In this document: positions 33,546 to 46,095 of the stretch, piece by piece
Layout: the number at the start of each line of letters is the position of its first letter
Position numbering within the stretch: the first letter of the stretch is position 1
Assembly (NCBI GenBank): GCA_022575985.1
Contig: JAKSXM010000247.1
Location: forward strand, 9,819,501 to 9,883,500
DNA length: 64,000 bases
Reading direction: 5' to 3'
Origin: Anagrus nilaparvatae
Lineage: Eukaryota; Arthropoda; Insecta; Hymenoptera; Mymaridae
Translations under genes and position numbers: made by a program
Notes under the pieces: model-generated
The model's input: the letters and a program-made list of their open reading frames with translations, nothing else
The model's database searches: none
Told to the model about the DNA's origin: nothing

Positions 33546-35069
33546 CGGGATATCAATTTGAACATAATTTAAAGCAGTATTTAAATCTACTAGAATATAA
33601 TGATAATTTTCTATTAAACGATATGATTTTAAATAATTTTGAAGTTAATTTTTACATTTACAAGGCTTTTCACCAGTGTGTTACCGTTGACCTATATTTC
33701 ACAATTAACTATTTAACTTTGTTACTATCTAGTTAACCTTAAATTTCTGGCTCCTTTACCTGCTATGTTTTTGTCTGCTGCTGCTACTATATAAAATACT
33801 GTCATAAACAGGAAAAGGGGAGAGGTAAGCTAAGTCAATGATAAAACTTATTTAATTAAAATATAAAACAATTTAATTAATAAATGAAAAGATTATATAA
33901 AAATATTTACAAACTTAAAACTATTTGGGCAATTTAATTTTATTAATAATATTTGGTTATAAAACCGCGTGGCATAAAAGCCGAGAGAGAGCAGCCATCT
34001 TTGATGTCTTCTCGAGCGCCGGCATAATTGTATTTACGGACATTTGCAGATAATATAAAATAATTTACTAAAATAAAATAAAATATGCCCTCGCTTAGAT
34101 GCAAAGTTTATGCACCTCAATTATTTTCACTCTCTCATTCATACATACATACAATAACGAAATTAAATAATATGTAATAATTTATTAATCGCGAGCTAGC
34201 TATAAAATTTAAATTAATTTTTACTTTTAACGTAACTGCGATGAATAACTGGAATACTTGGTCTCTCTCAGTAACCTTGAAATATTCTTGATTAATTTGA
34301 TTCAATGTGTTTCCTAGCAATAATATGGCGTATGATAAATTGACACTGACTTTATTGTATTTATATAGAAAATCAAATAAAATAAAATAAACTAATGAAC
34401 TACGTAGAATACTTGTATCAAAATTAATAACTGTAATTATAATAAAAAAACTATTTTACAATGAGGGGAGAGCCCATGCTCTCTCCCTCTCTTAGAGAGC
34501 ACAATCTCTTAATTGCTCTTAACTATTCAGCGGCCGAGACGAGAGTGTCTCCACGCGCTCTCGTTGGTTCTTACTTTTTCGGTGTTCCGGCGTCTGGAGC
34601 GGTTAAAACTCGCTGTTTCTTTAGCAGAAAAGACGCGCGATAACACAGATTATTTGAATCCTAAAATGTCATAAAAATCTAATTTTATAATGCAAATTAT
34701 TGCATTACAAGAAAAACTGAAAGTTTTACGAAAATCCCAATTTTGAGGACCAAAAAAAAACTTTCGAGAGCTATCGTGGGCTCAAAAATCGATGTTTTGG
34801 TCTAAATCCAACGAAAAACTTATTTTTTTTACTTATATATTTTCGAGTTCTTAAGGCGCGTTAGGAATACCGGATAATTCGAAAAAAAACCAGTCTTATA
34901 AAAAAATTCAAATCATCATTATTCAAAATATGAAAATATTGACAGCAAACAATTAGAGTAGCTGGATAGAAGGTCCGGATAGAAAATTCGTAGACATTTT
35001 TTAGTGTATAAAGGACCCCAACCTACAGTTTTTTTTGGCATTTTGATCGTATAATAAAACGCTTCAAGG
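33546..35069. other. No gene seen
   Basis: AT-rich filler. A GC-richer patch at 34455-34640 (AGAGAGC, CTCTCTCC and CGCGCTCTCG strings) has a 60-codon plus-strand frame without family resemblance. CA-box-like or promoter-like features are not convincing. Confidence 0.4.
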
Positions 35070-35215
35070 TCACCGTGCGCTATCTTGGAAAATCTGAAAA
35101 TATTTTGGGTCGAAAAATTGAATATTTTCCACCCTAAATTCACGTTTCTTGCCCTAAAAAACCCCCTTGTAAAGTTAAAAGTTAATATTTTTAAATAATT
35201 GTTGTTTTGTGTATC
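35070..35215 (+). repeat. Unit of the CATCTTGGAAAATCGG repeat family
   Basis: CTATCTTGGAAAATCTG, then GGGTCGAAAAATTGAAT, then CCCTTGTAAAG. The same unit occurs in tandem at 39369-39640, and diverged units fill the element at 48024-49306. Confidence 0.7.
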
Positions 35216-35250
35216 GCCCATTTTTTGATGAATAAATTCTTGTTTTATCT

Positions 35251-35729
35251 TTTTTAATGACCAGTACTGGGCTATATGAAAAGAAACTTTAGAAGGTTCT
35301 TTTAATTTTTTTCATAGATGTTTTTTTATTTTTGTTAGTTTGTTTTTTGTTAGTTAGTTTGTTCGCCTATTTTATTATAGGCCTTTTCAATAACTATGAA
35401 TAACATGTCGTCTGGTCATATAGCTTGCGATACACATAGTCATGTATTTTTTTAAAATTTATATATACTTTGTTTAACAATAATATTTAATAGTTATTTT
35501 TTTAAAGAAAAATCAATTTAAATTTAAATATTCTTTATAATAGTTATATAGAAAAACATTCATACAAATAATTTTTTATATTTTTTATGTACAGTTATTC
35601 ATAGTTATTGAAAAGGCCTATAATAAAATAGGCGAAACGTCTAACAAAAATAAAAAAACATCTATGAAAAAAAATTAAAAGAACCTTCTAAAGTTTCTTT
35701 TCATATAGCCCAGTACTGGTTATTAAAAA
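35251..35729. mobile_element. ~480-bp inverted-repeat MITE
   Basis: Arms of about 150 bp start at CCAGTACTGGGCTATATG (35261) and end with the reverse complement at 35719, extending outward over TTTTTAAT/ATTAAAAA. The internal ~190 bp is AT-rich. No protein and no clear target duplication. Confidence 0.65.
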
Positions 35730-35908
35730 TTTATAACCGGTTTGTGTAACTACACAACGAACGAGCATGGAACATGTTCATTTATAAAATTGATAATAAA
35801 GTATCTATTGTGTTCATAATATAAATATTTATATGCAAATATTTATATTTAGATTTTTATTATAAAAATCATGCTGCTTAGACATCAAAATGAACCAAAT
35901 TAATTAAA

Positions 35909-38703
35909 GGGTATGTCGGGTTAAGATAAGTGAAATGCCCCTGTCCTTGGATTTTCAAACTAACTGTTTTAAAAGTTTTTGGCGGTAAAAAAAATGTGGT
36001 AATCGTTGCCCGTTTGTTCATCTACCCCTCCCCGCCACCAAAATGGCCAAAAAACGTCCAAAAACCTGTTCTTTTGGTTATAATTTTTTTTCTCTGGAAC
36101 GACATTGCCAAAAACCTTGAAAATTGGCCACAGCGGTCCCATTGCATATATTTTTCACCAAAAAAATTTTCGGACCCCTACGACCACTTTAGACCACCAA
36201 AAATTAAATTCAAAAATTTCAAAAATCAATTATTTTACAGAATTAAATATTGGGAAGGGGGCTGCACAAAATTTTATTTCAAATTATTTTTTCTAACATA
36301 AAAACACAATTTTTCTAAAAGGTTTTAGACCTCTAGACCCGGTGCGACCCAGTGAAAATTCCAAAAAACTCGTTTTTTTATCGTTTTTTTACCGTTTTCT
36401 CGACGATATCGCATGGAAAATCCAATGCAATCATGTTAAATTAAAAAAATTATTTGTATTTTGAACGGAACTTAATAATAAGACCGATTAAAGACCTTTA
36501 TACCCCTTTAGACCACATATTTTGCACTTCAAATTTCAATTTTTCAATATTTTTTCTCAATTATTTTGTTTTTTTTTATAATTATTTGACGGAATATCCC
36601 ATATATAAAACTTTTTAGTTAAAGATATTATACTTTTGATCATATAACTTATTTTTTTATTTTTAGACCCTTTAGACCCCATATTTTGAACGATGAAGTT
36701 CAAATTTTTGAATTTCTTTCGACTTTTCTTACTTTATTGCATGGAAAATCCCATATATATAATTTTTTTAGTTGAATATTTTATATTAAAAAAAAAAAGA
36801 TTTTCTTTTATTTTTTAGACCCTTTAGACCCCATATTTTGAACGATGAAGTTCAAATTTTTGAATTTCTTTCGACTTTTCTAACTTTATTGCATGGAAAA
36901 TCCCATATATATAATTTTTTTAGTTGAATATTTTATATTTAAAAAAAAAAAGATTTTCTTTTATTTTTTAGACCCTCAACCTCTACTTGTTTCTCTCAAT
37001 ATTACAAGTATTGTATTTCTTTTCTTAATAATTTTGGTTTTTTTAATATATTGTGTGGAATTACCTGTATATAAACTTTTTGTAGATCAATATTTTATTA
37101 AAATTTATGCAATATTTTTTGGTCAAATAAAAAATTTTTATATTATTTAGACCCTCAGACCCTTTGTTTAAACTTCATAGCTTAATTCATTATATACTGT
37201 TCTTCTCGATTTTTTAAAATTAAATTGCATTGAATAAACATTGATAAAAATAATTTTTATATTTTATATGTATTTTTAATTCTTCATCGCTGTTTTCGTT
37301 TATAACCGGGCATATGTTATCCAAATCGAATAAATTAGTCAATACTTCAGCAGGTCTTATGCTTTTGGAAAGGTAACGTCTATGTGATAAATAATATTTA
37401 AGGGCAGCTGTATGTCAGCAACATCCTACACTCCGCCAACCGTTGGGACAATTGCAACAATAATCATTTATTGTTTAGTAGAAAAAGATATAAAAATTAT
37501 ATATAAAAATTATTTTTATCAATGTTTATTCAATGCAATTTAATTTTAAAAAATCGAGAAGAACATTATATAATGAATTAATCTATGAAGTTCAAATAAA
37601 GGGTCTGAGGGTCTAAAGAAATATAAAAATTTTTTATTTGACCAAAAAATATTGCATAAATTTTAATAAAATATTGATCTACAAAAAGTTTATATATGGG
37701 TAATTCCACACAATATAATAAAAAAACCAAAATTATTAAGAAAAGAAATACAATACTTGTAATATTGAGAGAAACAAGTAGAGGTTGAGGGTCTAAAAAA
37801 TAAAAGAAAATCTTTTTTTTTTAAATATAAAATATTGAACTAAAAAAATTATATATATGGGATTTCCCATGCAATAAAGTAAGAAAAGTCGAAAGAAATT
37901 CAAAAATTTGAACTTCATCGTTCAAAATATGGGGTCTAAAGGGTCTAAAAATAAAAAAATAAGTTATATGATCAAAAGTATAATATCTTTAACTAAAAAG
38001 TTTTATATATGGGATATTCCGTCAAATAATTATAAAAAAAAACAAAATAATTGAGAAAAAATATTGAAAAATTGAAATTTGAAGTGCAAAATATGTGGTC
38101 TAAAGGGGTATAAAGGTCTTTAATCGGTCTTATTATTAAGTTCCGTTCAAAATACAAATAATTTTTTTAATTTAACATGAATGCATTGGATTTTCCATGC
38201 GATATCGTCGAGAAAACGGTAAAAAAAACGATAAAAAAACGAGTTTTTTGGAATTTTCACTGGGTCGCACCGGGTCTAGAGGTCTAAAACCTTTTGGAAA
38301 AATTGTGTTTTTATGTTAGAAAAAATAATTTGAAATAAAATTTTGTGCAGCCCCCTTCCCAATATTTAATTTTGTAAAATAATTGATTTTTGAAATTTTT
38401 GAATTTAATTTTTGGTGGTCTTAAGTGGTCGTAGGGGTCCGAAAATTTTTTTGGTGAAAAATATATGCAATGGGACCGCTGTGGCCAATTTTCAAGGTTT
38501 TTGGCAATGTCGTTCCAGAGAAAAAAAATTATAACCAAAAGAACAGGTTTTTGGATGTTTTTTGGCCATTTTGGTGGTGGGGAGGGGTAGATGGACAAAC
38601 GGGCAACGGTTACCACATTTTTTTTACCGCCAAAAACTTTTAAAACAGTTAGTTTGAAAATCCAAGGACAGGGGCATTTCACTTATCTTAACCCGACATA
38701 CCC
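35909..38703. mobile_element. 2.8-kb palindromic DNA element
   Basis: GGGTATGTCGGGTTAAG begins the left arm (35909 to about 37267) and its reverse complement ends the right arm (about 37494-38703). The arms are roughly 1.2-1.35 kb and differ at only a few sites, judged by eye. The ~225-bp spacer keeps the end of a transposase-like protein on the minus strand. Identical 123-codon frames in both arms (35930-36301 and 38311-38682) follow from the symmetry and are not taken as genes. No target duplication is clear. Confidence 0.75.
37262..37465 (-). pseudogene. Transposase C-terminal remnant with CxC-GCCxH motif
   Basis: Minus-strand translation across the spacer gives YCCNCPNGWRSVGCC, then TGA, then HTAALKYYLSHRRYLSK and PAEVLTNLFD. 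A C-x-C...G-x-R-x-V-G-C-C-x-H cluster followed by a Y-Y-L helix is the C-terminal signature of a family of uncharacterised invertebrate transposases (SWIM-like zinc finger). One in-frame TGA lies just before the histidine. The catalytic part is absent from this copy. Confidence 0.6.
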
Positions 38704-38778
38704 TTTTCAAATTATTATAGTTTTTTAAATAATATTAATTTATTTTTTATTAATTTTTACAATGAATTCTTAAAAATT

Positions 38779-39335
38779 CTGCACCAATGGTCCCTAGGTA
38801 CTTCTGCACCAATACTCCCTAGGTACTTCTGCACCAAAGGTCTTTAGGAACTTCTGCACCAATGCTCCCTAGGTAATTCTGCACCAAAGGTTCCTAGGTA
38901 CTTCTGCACGAAAAGTCTTTAGGGACTTCTGCACCATAAGTCCCTAGGTACTTCTGCACGAATGCTCCCTAGGTACTTCTGCACCAATACTCCCTAGGTA
39001 CTTCTGCACCAAAGGTCTTTAGGAACTTCTGCACCAATGCTCCCTAGGTAATTCTACACCAAAGGTTCCTAGGTACTTCTGCACCATAGGTCCCTAGGCA
39101 CTTCTGCACCAAAAGTTCCTGAATCAAAAATATTCTTTCACTCCCCCCTAAAAACGTCAATTTATGACCCCCCCCTAAAAGCGTCAATTTTTGACCCCCC
39201 TCCTAAAAGCACCAATTTTCACCCCCCCTAAAAGCGCCAATTCCCCCCCCCTAAAAACGTCAATTTTTCACCCCCCCCTGCCGAGCCGGACTTTTTCAAA
39301 TACCCCATTCAATGAACATGTTCCATGTTAAAAAG
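38779..39335 (+). repeat. Composite minisatellite, second locus
   Basis: About 14 units of the 25-bp repeat (38779-39122) are followed by about five units of a ~26-bp C-rich repeat (39142-39280) and then the same end block with TGCCGAGCCGGAC and CAATGAACATGTT as at 22941-23275. The units alternate between CCCT and CTTT endings in a partly regular order. Confidence 0.85.
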
Positions 39336-39368
39336 GTAAAACAAGAATTTAATTTTTTTAATTTTAAT

Positions 39369-39640
39369 GTTCCGCCATCTTGGAAAATCGGAAAATATTT
39401 TGGGTCGAAAAATTGAATATTTCTTACCCTAAATTCTTTTTTCTCGCCCTCAAAAACCCCTTTGTAAAGTTAAAAGTAATAACTTTTAACTATTATTTTT
39501 AAGTTTTATGGTCCGTCATCTTGGAAAATCGGAAAATACGTTGGGTCAAAAAATTGAATATTTTCCACCCTAAATTCATATTTCTTGCCCTAAAAAACAC
39601 CCTTGTAAAGTTAAAAGTTAATATTTTTATATATTATTAT
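39369..39640 (+). repeat. Tandem units of the CATCTTGGAAAATCGG repeat
   Basis: Two ~130-bp units (starting near 39369 and 39511), each with CATCTTGGAAAATCGGAAAA, GGGTC-AAAAATTGAATAT and TTGTAAAGTTAAAAGT. A partial third unit lies at 39868-39905. Confidence 0.75.
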
Positions 39641-41035
39641 TTTGATTTTATTGACCTGTACTTGGCATAATTGTTAAATGAATCATATTAAATTAAATTG
39701 TCCTATCCATTCGTTCACTATATAAGAAAAATTAAAGACGTAATATACCAGCGTCTGTGGCACACACCAACACACTCAGCCACACTGAGGATATATTAGA
39801 AAATATGGGCGATTAATACAAATAACTAATAATTTAATATTTAATATTTTTAATTTTTATGTTCCGCCATCTTGGAAAATTGGATAATATTTTGGGTTTA
39901 AAAATTGAAAATTATACCCCTAGGGTATCCGCTTCTACCTGCAAGGTTCATTTTCATCCTGGGGTCTTATTATTTTTTTTTTAATACCTGATGGTTAACC
40001 ATAATGGTTTTTTTGAGCGAGAAGGGTGAAGACTTAATTTTTAGTTGAAAAGACATCAATTTTTGTGATCCGCGACCTAAAACCTATGTGACCAAATTTG
40101 GGAGGGCTACAGCGAAAGTAGTGAAAATACCCCTTTTAGGGGTAGTTTTTTTAGGGATAGTTTTGGCTAACTTAAAGGTCAAGCCACAATTTCTTATAAA
40201 AAAGACCCCGAATTTCGTGTTTAACCCAAAAACCTGCTTTAGACCAAATCTGGTGACAGCGACATTCAGTACAATCCCCCTCCCTCCCTACAACTTGATT
40301 TGACTGGAAAGTATGAGTATTTACAATGTATCTTATATGGACGCGGTTAACGCGTGGTCCACTTATGCCCAGATCTGTAATATTGATATAATGTAGACAC
40401 TATAATATTATTGAAGTGTAATGACAAAATTTTTGCAAAATGTCCATCATGAATATTTTTAGATGCTGGCTTCAATGAATATTTATGCAATTGATTGGCA
40501 ATCTTGGTTTTGAATATTTTAATTTTTATTTAAACTTTTTTTAGGAATTAATTTTTTTTCATACATTGGTATCAATTATGGGACGATATTGCAAGTAAAA
40601 TGTTGCAATAATAGAATATTACCAACGCGTATCCAGTAAAATAAAGAATGGCCCAAATTGCAAGTAAATTACCTTTCAAGGCGAAGTCGAGGATGGTAAA
40701 CTGCGATCTGGGGCATTCTTTTTTATGGACAATAGATTTCCACTTTATTATGAAAGTAAGATTTAGTAAGAAATCACTATTTAAAATATTAATTTCATGA
40801 ACAATAAACTACTCAGGAAAAAAATTTCTAGATTTGACTAGATCTGACCAGGTTTGCTTTTTATTAAAGATTTGAGATGAAACTAACATATATTCATCAA
40901 AATTCAAATTTAATTAAAATTAAACTCAATCCATCCATTTTCATTAAAATATCTTCGTAGCTTCGATTTTTTTTGTAAGAATTTAAGTTGTAATTATCTG
41001 GTGCTACACTGATAACCATGATTTTCGGGTAGTTT
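39641..41035. other. Repeat fragments, no gene
   Basis: A stretch at about 40080-40260 shares ACCAAATCTGG, AACACGAAATTCGGGGTCTT and ACCTAAAACCTA with the reverse complement of 47446-47530, so it is a dispersed repeat. AAAGAATGGCCC (about 40644) and GGGGCATTCTTT (about 40712) may be the ends of a small hairpin element. No coding frame is convincing. Confidence 0.4.
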
Positions 41036-41135
41036 GAATCCTATAGAATGCAAAAAAAAAACGTGAACACGAAATCAGCGATGGATACCAAAAAGATTAC
41101 TGAGATTTGTTAGCTATAATTATATTACCTATATA

Positions 41136-41352
41136 CTAGCATAGGTGATAGGGGGGCCTCCGCCCCCCCCCCCCTGTGTCACATTTCTTTCTGTTTCTGT
41201 TACTTTAAAAAATCATTTTAAAATCATCACTGCAAATTTATGATTATGCCAATCCACTCAAACTATTGCGTAGTGATTAGAGCAGCGTCATTATTACAGA
41301 CAAACAGACAGACAAATAAATTTTCAAATATATATAGTATATAGTATTCAGA
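41136..41352 (-). mobile_element. Short Helitron-like element, complete ends
   Basis: On the minus strand it begins after A with TCTGAATACTATATAC near 41352 and ends with a G/C hairpin (about 41151-41174), an 11-base spacer and CTAG at 41136-41139, followed by T. The design is the same as at 12946. Only ~217 bp long and noncoding. Confidence 0.5.
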
Positions 41353-41990
41353 TATGTACATATAGATGATTATAGAATTGACTCAATCGAATAATACCAA
41401 TTGCGACATTTATCATATTTTTCAGATATTTCACTTTTTAACCAAATTTTCAGAAAATTAAATTTTTTCCAGAAATAGTAAAAATTTTTTTATTTTAACT
41501 TTATTTTGACACTGGTTTTATGTAATTTCTTTCATTGGTTTGAGCCTCATGATAAAACACATAGACACATAGATACACAAATAAATTATTAAAAATACCA
41601 AAAAAAATAAAAAAATGAAAAAATTTTTTTTTACCAGCTTCAAAAATATTTGATAAAATTTTAAAGATACCTTTTGCATAATAATTTCAGAGAATACGTA
41701 AAAATTAGTGCCGAATCGAATACTACAAAGTGTGATAAAAAATTTTTTTGATAGACTCGAGATATTCCAATTTTTGTTAAAAATTTTATCAAGTTCAAAA
41801 ACACTAAAAATTAAATATCTCAAAACCTACGATAGCTGAGCAAAAAATCTATAGCCTATGTCACCCGCAGACTTTTTTTCTTTATTTTGACACCGGTTTC
41901 ATAGCAATTGCTTTGGTGGTTCTTGAGTCATTAGGGTACAAACAAACAAACAAACAGACAAATAAATTTTCAGATATATATAGTATTAAT
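41353..41990 (-). mobile_element. Helitron-like 5' portion
   Basis: It is related to 13620-14460 throughout: GGCCTATGTCACCCGC-type strings, the TTTGACACCGGTTT stretch and the end AATAAATTTTCAGATATATA. The 5' end on the minus strand is near 41985. The 3' end is missing or is shared with 41136. Confidence 0.5.
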
Positions 41991-42306
41991 ATTAATATAT
42001 GAGTATTTCTACCAGAAAATACTTGTTAATAGCACGAAAAATAAAAACAAAAATTTTTGAAGGGGCCGCGCAGTGCCTACCTTGGCTAAATTTCATAGTA
42101 AAAACAAAATTTTTTTTTTAGGAGTGGTTTTTCCCTGGCAATCCAAAATTATCATCTATTTTTTAAAATTTTGATTATCAAAAAAGTTTTTTAAAAATTT
42201 GGGATAGCGCAGATATGAAAAACGCGGTCTTTGACATAAAAGTGGAAAAATCTTTTGGCACCCATCGTCGATTTTATGTTCACGTTTTTTTTTTGCATTC
42301 TATACG

Positions 42307-42843
42307 GTAGGAACGACTCCGTTAAAATTTTTTTTTTATCCAATCAAATTTTTGAAAATCAATTTTAAAATTTATAATTTTCTTGCAACTGATTTATTAT
42401 AATTCTTATATATTTTATTACTACAACTCAGAAGTTTCATTCATGAGAGCAAAAAAAAGAATGCTTTGATTCTTATGGGGTTATAAATAATATTTGCTAA
42501 AAACTTTAAAAATGTTGTTTAAACAATGTATAATACTATCCTGTATCAAATTTTAAAATTAAAAAAAAAATCTTGGAAATTTTTTTACTGATGGTGATTG
42601 ATGAATAAATTAAATAAATATTTTGCGTCTTAATGTATAACTCTTTACAATAGTCAGATGTTATAGTTTCCAATTTAAAATTTTCCAATACATTTTGTAT
42701 CTGCTACTTAATTTCTGACTTTAAATATTTAATAAATTTGAATATCTACTTAGAAAACAAAAATTATAATGCACATTTTTTTCATGAAATGTTAAAATTT
42801 ATTTTTTTTTTTTTAATATTCAAGGAAAATAGAAAAATATATA
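42307..42843. other. No gene seen
   Basis: AT-rich filler with homopolymer runs and no coding frame. Confidence 0.4.
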
Positions 42844-43256
42844 CAGTGGAACCTCCCATAACCGGATCCATTAAAATCACTAGTAGTCCGGATATTAGAA
42901 TTATCCGGATACGGGAGCAACTTCAATTTTTTAATAAATGATTAGGATAAAAAGATTTATTTTAACAAGAAGATTTTTTTTTTCGTTAAAATTTTTCTCC
43001 TTATTTATCTAAGCAAACTGTAAATATTTTAATCTTTTTTTTACAATCAAAAATATAAAAAACATAATTTATTTATCCATATTTATTTATATTCTCCTTG
43101 GTGTTGTCATCTTAAAGTTTCAAATTGAAATAAACTATTTTAAAATGTACAAATTTTCATAAATTTAAAATTAAAAAAAAAAAAAAATATCCTGAACACC
43201 GATCCGGATATGGGAGGGTCCGGTTACGGGAGGTCCGGTTATGAGAGGTTCCACTG
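42844..43256. mobile_element. 413-bp pogo/Tigger-like MITE
   Basis: The termini CAGTGGAACCTCCCATAACC and GGTTATGAGAGGTTCCACTG are inverted and flanked by TA on both sides. CAGT-GGAACCTC ends with TA duplication fit pogo-type (Tc1/mariner superfamily) elements. Sub-terminal CCGGAT-rich repeats are present. No transposase. Confidence 0.75.
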
Positions 43257-43426
43257 TATAATTAATTAATTAATTTTTTTTTAATTTTACATTATTATAT
43301 TAAATTATTAAATTGTTGCAGTTTTAATAAATTTAAAAAATATTTAAACTAAAGTTTTATTTTAAAGATATAAATAAAGAATTAATTAAATTATCTTTAA
43401 AATAAAATATATTTTAAAAATAAATA

Positions 43427-44400
43427 TGGGCGATTATTTCTCAACCCGGCCACCCCCCTCTGTCCAAAAATGGTGGCAACTTAAAAAGATTTTGGTTTTC
43501 TCAAATTGACTGGAAAAGGATCTAGTTTTGTATTCTCATTGGCTTTTTCAACTCTGTAAATCTACTGTGCCCATTTTAGGCACTGAGCGGTGGCAGGTCG
43601 ACATTTTAAAAACAGAAAAATTGAAATAAAAGTAGATTAACGGTAAGTTTTTAGAAATTTTTTTCTCTTATAAGTTGTTATTTATTAAAACAAAGAAAAT
43701 GAGACCACTTGCGTGGTAATTGGTTGATTTTTTAAAAAGTTTTGTGGGTGCTATGTAGTTTTTAAAAATGGATAAAAAACGGCTACTTTGACTGATGATA
43801 TCTCTGAACCTACATATCCAAAATAAAAAAATTTTAGTGCAAAATATCAAGGGATTTGATTGAGTAGTTTCGGATTTAGCAATTTTCGGCTATTAATTCT
43901 CTTAAGAAAATGGGTCAAAATTTGTCTCAGAATTTCCCTTATAATTGCTAAATCCGAAACTACTCAATCAAATCCCTTGATATTTTGCACTAAAATTTTT
44001 TTATTTTGGATATGTAGGTTCAGAGATATCATCAGTCAAAGTAGCCGTTTTTTATCCATTTTTAAAAACTACATAGCACCCACAAAACTTTTTAAAAAAT
44101 CAACCAATTACCACGCAAGTGGTCTCATTTTCTTTGTTTTAATAAATAACAACTTATAAGAGAAAAAAATTTCAAAAATCTTACCGTTAATCTACTTTTA
44201 TTTCAATTTTTCTGTTTTTAAAATGTCGACCTGCCACCGCTCAGTGCCTAAAATGGGCACAGTAGATTTACAGAGTTGAAAAGGCCAATGAGAATAAAAA
44301 ACTAGACCCTTTTCCAGTCAATTTGAGAAAACCAAAATCTTTTTAAGTTGCCACCATTTTTGGACAGAGGGGGGTGGCCGGGTGGAGAAATAATCGCCCA
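43427..44400. mobile_element. ~975-bp near-perfect palindromic MITE with TGGGC termini
   Basis: TGGGCGATTATTTCTC at the left and its reverse complement at the right; the two arms meet around 43910-43930 with almost no spacer. TA (possibly AATA/TATA) flanks it. The two identical 60-codon frames in opposite arms are mirror images and are not genes. A half copy lies at 27160-27715. Confidence 0.8.
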
Positions 44401-45650
44401 TATATACCTGACGTCAATTAAATTTTTTTTCAAATGCACAGTTATGGCGCGTGTTATTCTCTTAAGGTCGTTCTTCCCAGGAAAATTCCGAATCAAGGTA
44501 TATACAGTTAGCTAGAGGAAACTCTCAGGAATCCAATGGTATGGGTCTCATAGTCGATAGTCGTGCAAAATTTTGAGATATCAGGGTACAAAGATAAGTA
44601 AATATTACATTAGTCTTATGGAGAAAATTCCGGAAGTTAATAATTTTTGCTACCAAATCGCGAAATTCCCAATGGAGATAGCAGTAAATTAAAAGTTCAA
44701 AGCTTAAAGAATTTATCGGTACTTTCCGAATATGAGTTATACGTGGGAAATTTTGCGTAATTAAACGAAGAAAATTTTATAACGCAGTTTTAGCAGACGG
44801 GACGCCATATTGTTTGTTTATTATATACAGCGCGTGTACTAATACTATTACTTGAAGCACAAACTTTAATAATATTATTTGTATTATTCTTTAGTTTATG
44901 GTAAATTATTTATTTATTTTCTATTAGTTTATTTTTTTAAAACAATTTTTTTTTCCATAAATAATCGCATAAACATCATTTAATAAAATATATTTCTTTT
45001 TATTTAATAAATAAAACACATACTAGTTTAAAGTTGTATTTTGAATTTATTCTTTCTGCAGAAGTACTACGCGATTAAAAAACAATAATATATAAAATGT
45101 AAATTAGTAAAATAAAAATATCCTTATCATTAAACTTGCGAATAATATTAGGAAAATTAATTTAATGAATAAAGAAAATATTTTAAACATAATTTAATAG
45201 TTAAATTAATAATTTTTTGTTAATCACTCAACGGATTCGGAATACTGGGAAGAACGACGTTAATGCAACAAGATAGAATCACGCCTCAAAAGATAGGTTT
45301 TCTGATCTTTTTATAAAAAAGTTGTAATTATTTTTATATACCTGCGTGCAAGAAGTTAAAATTTTTCTTTTTAAAATTTAAGAAAATATATATTTAAAAT
45401 ACTATTTCTAAAATATTTTACATAGAATTTATTAAAAAAACTTATAAATAATTTTTAAATTTATGTTATAAAGCCAAAAATGTTTTTGAATAATTATTAT
45501 TTGTGTTATATTATTAACATTTTCAATATTTAAAAATTTTAAATTATATTTCTTATTATATTAATTATTATGATCATAAACTAAAATTAACATTCATTTT
45601 TAATAATTTTTAAGGAATTCGAATTTAATAAATAATTTTAAAAATATTTT
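44401..45650. other. Unassigned, with a weak inverted repeat
   Basis: AAGGTCGTTCTTCCCAGGAA (about 44464) and CTGGGAAGAACGACGTT (about 45250) form imperfect inverted ends with GATTCGGAAT-type strings inside. This might be an old ~800-bp DNA element. A similar GTCGTTCTTCCC string occurs at the end of the 57430-59632 palindrome. No gene. Confidence 0.35.
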
Positions 45651-46095
45651 TTGGTTCCTCAATGAGGAACCATTGTGATGGGTCAAATTTTGGTTTTTAA
45701 TGTTTTGGAATATTTTGAGCACGTTTTGAGAACTCAGGAAGCTAAAAAACCGGTTTTTAAAAAAAGTCTGTATGTGTATGTGTGTGTGTGTGTGTGTATG
45801 TATGTAATCGGTAATATTTTACAAACATTATGGAATTAAGACCTTATTGTTTTTTCAAAAATTTGTTTACCCAAAAATCTTGAGCTTATATTTAAAAATA
45901 TGGTTTTCACTCGATATTTCGAATCTGATAATTATTAATTTTTTGAAAATTTGTTCCAAAAACTTTTAAAAGTTAATAGAAAGGTAAGTATGACTGCATA
46001 CTTGTAATTGGTGATATCTGTAGCATATTGAAGTATTTGCTCATTGTTTGAAGAACCTTAGTGCCAACTAGTTGGCAGGGTATTTTTTAATGTTA
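45651..46095 (+). repeat. Dispersed GGTTCCTC-type repeat
   Basis: It starts with the palindrome GGTTCCTCAATGAGGAACC, carries a (TG)n tract at about 45776-45805, and ends with GTGCCAACTAGTTGGCAGG. Copies lie at 2079 (inverted) and 52346/59738. Noncoding. Confidence 0.75.

Larger units (their letters stand above)
41041..42306. mobile_element. Inverted-repeat element split by Helitron-like sequence
   Basis: About 50 bp at 41041-41090 (CTATAGAATGCAAAAAAAAA, CGTGAACACGAAATC) is the reverse complement of 42257-42306. Helitron-like DNA (41136-41990) lies between, so an older element with short inverted ends seems to have been opened. No protein is encoded. Confidence 0.5.

Noticed and set aside
36893..37150. 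Membrane-like 85-codon ORF in the palindrome
   Set aside because: The hydrophobic character comes from T-rich sequence, and the mirrored arm carries the same bases in reverse.
35930..38682. Two long similar ORFs (35930-36301 plus, 38311-38682 minus) as a gene pair
   Set aside because: They are mirror images in the arms of a palindrome, have no domain, and are rich in residues expected from AT-rich noncoding DNA.
38779..39122. CRISPR array
   Set aside because: The 25-bp units are contiguous with no unique spacers, and the DNA is eukaryotic; this is a minisatellite.
43668..44159. Overlapping identical 60-codon frames on both strands
   Set aside because: They are a direct consequence of the palindromic MITE at 43427-44400.
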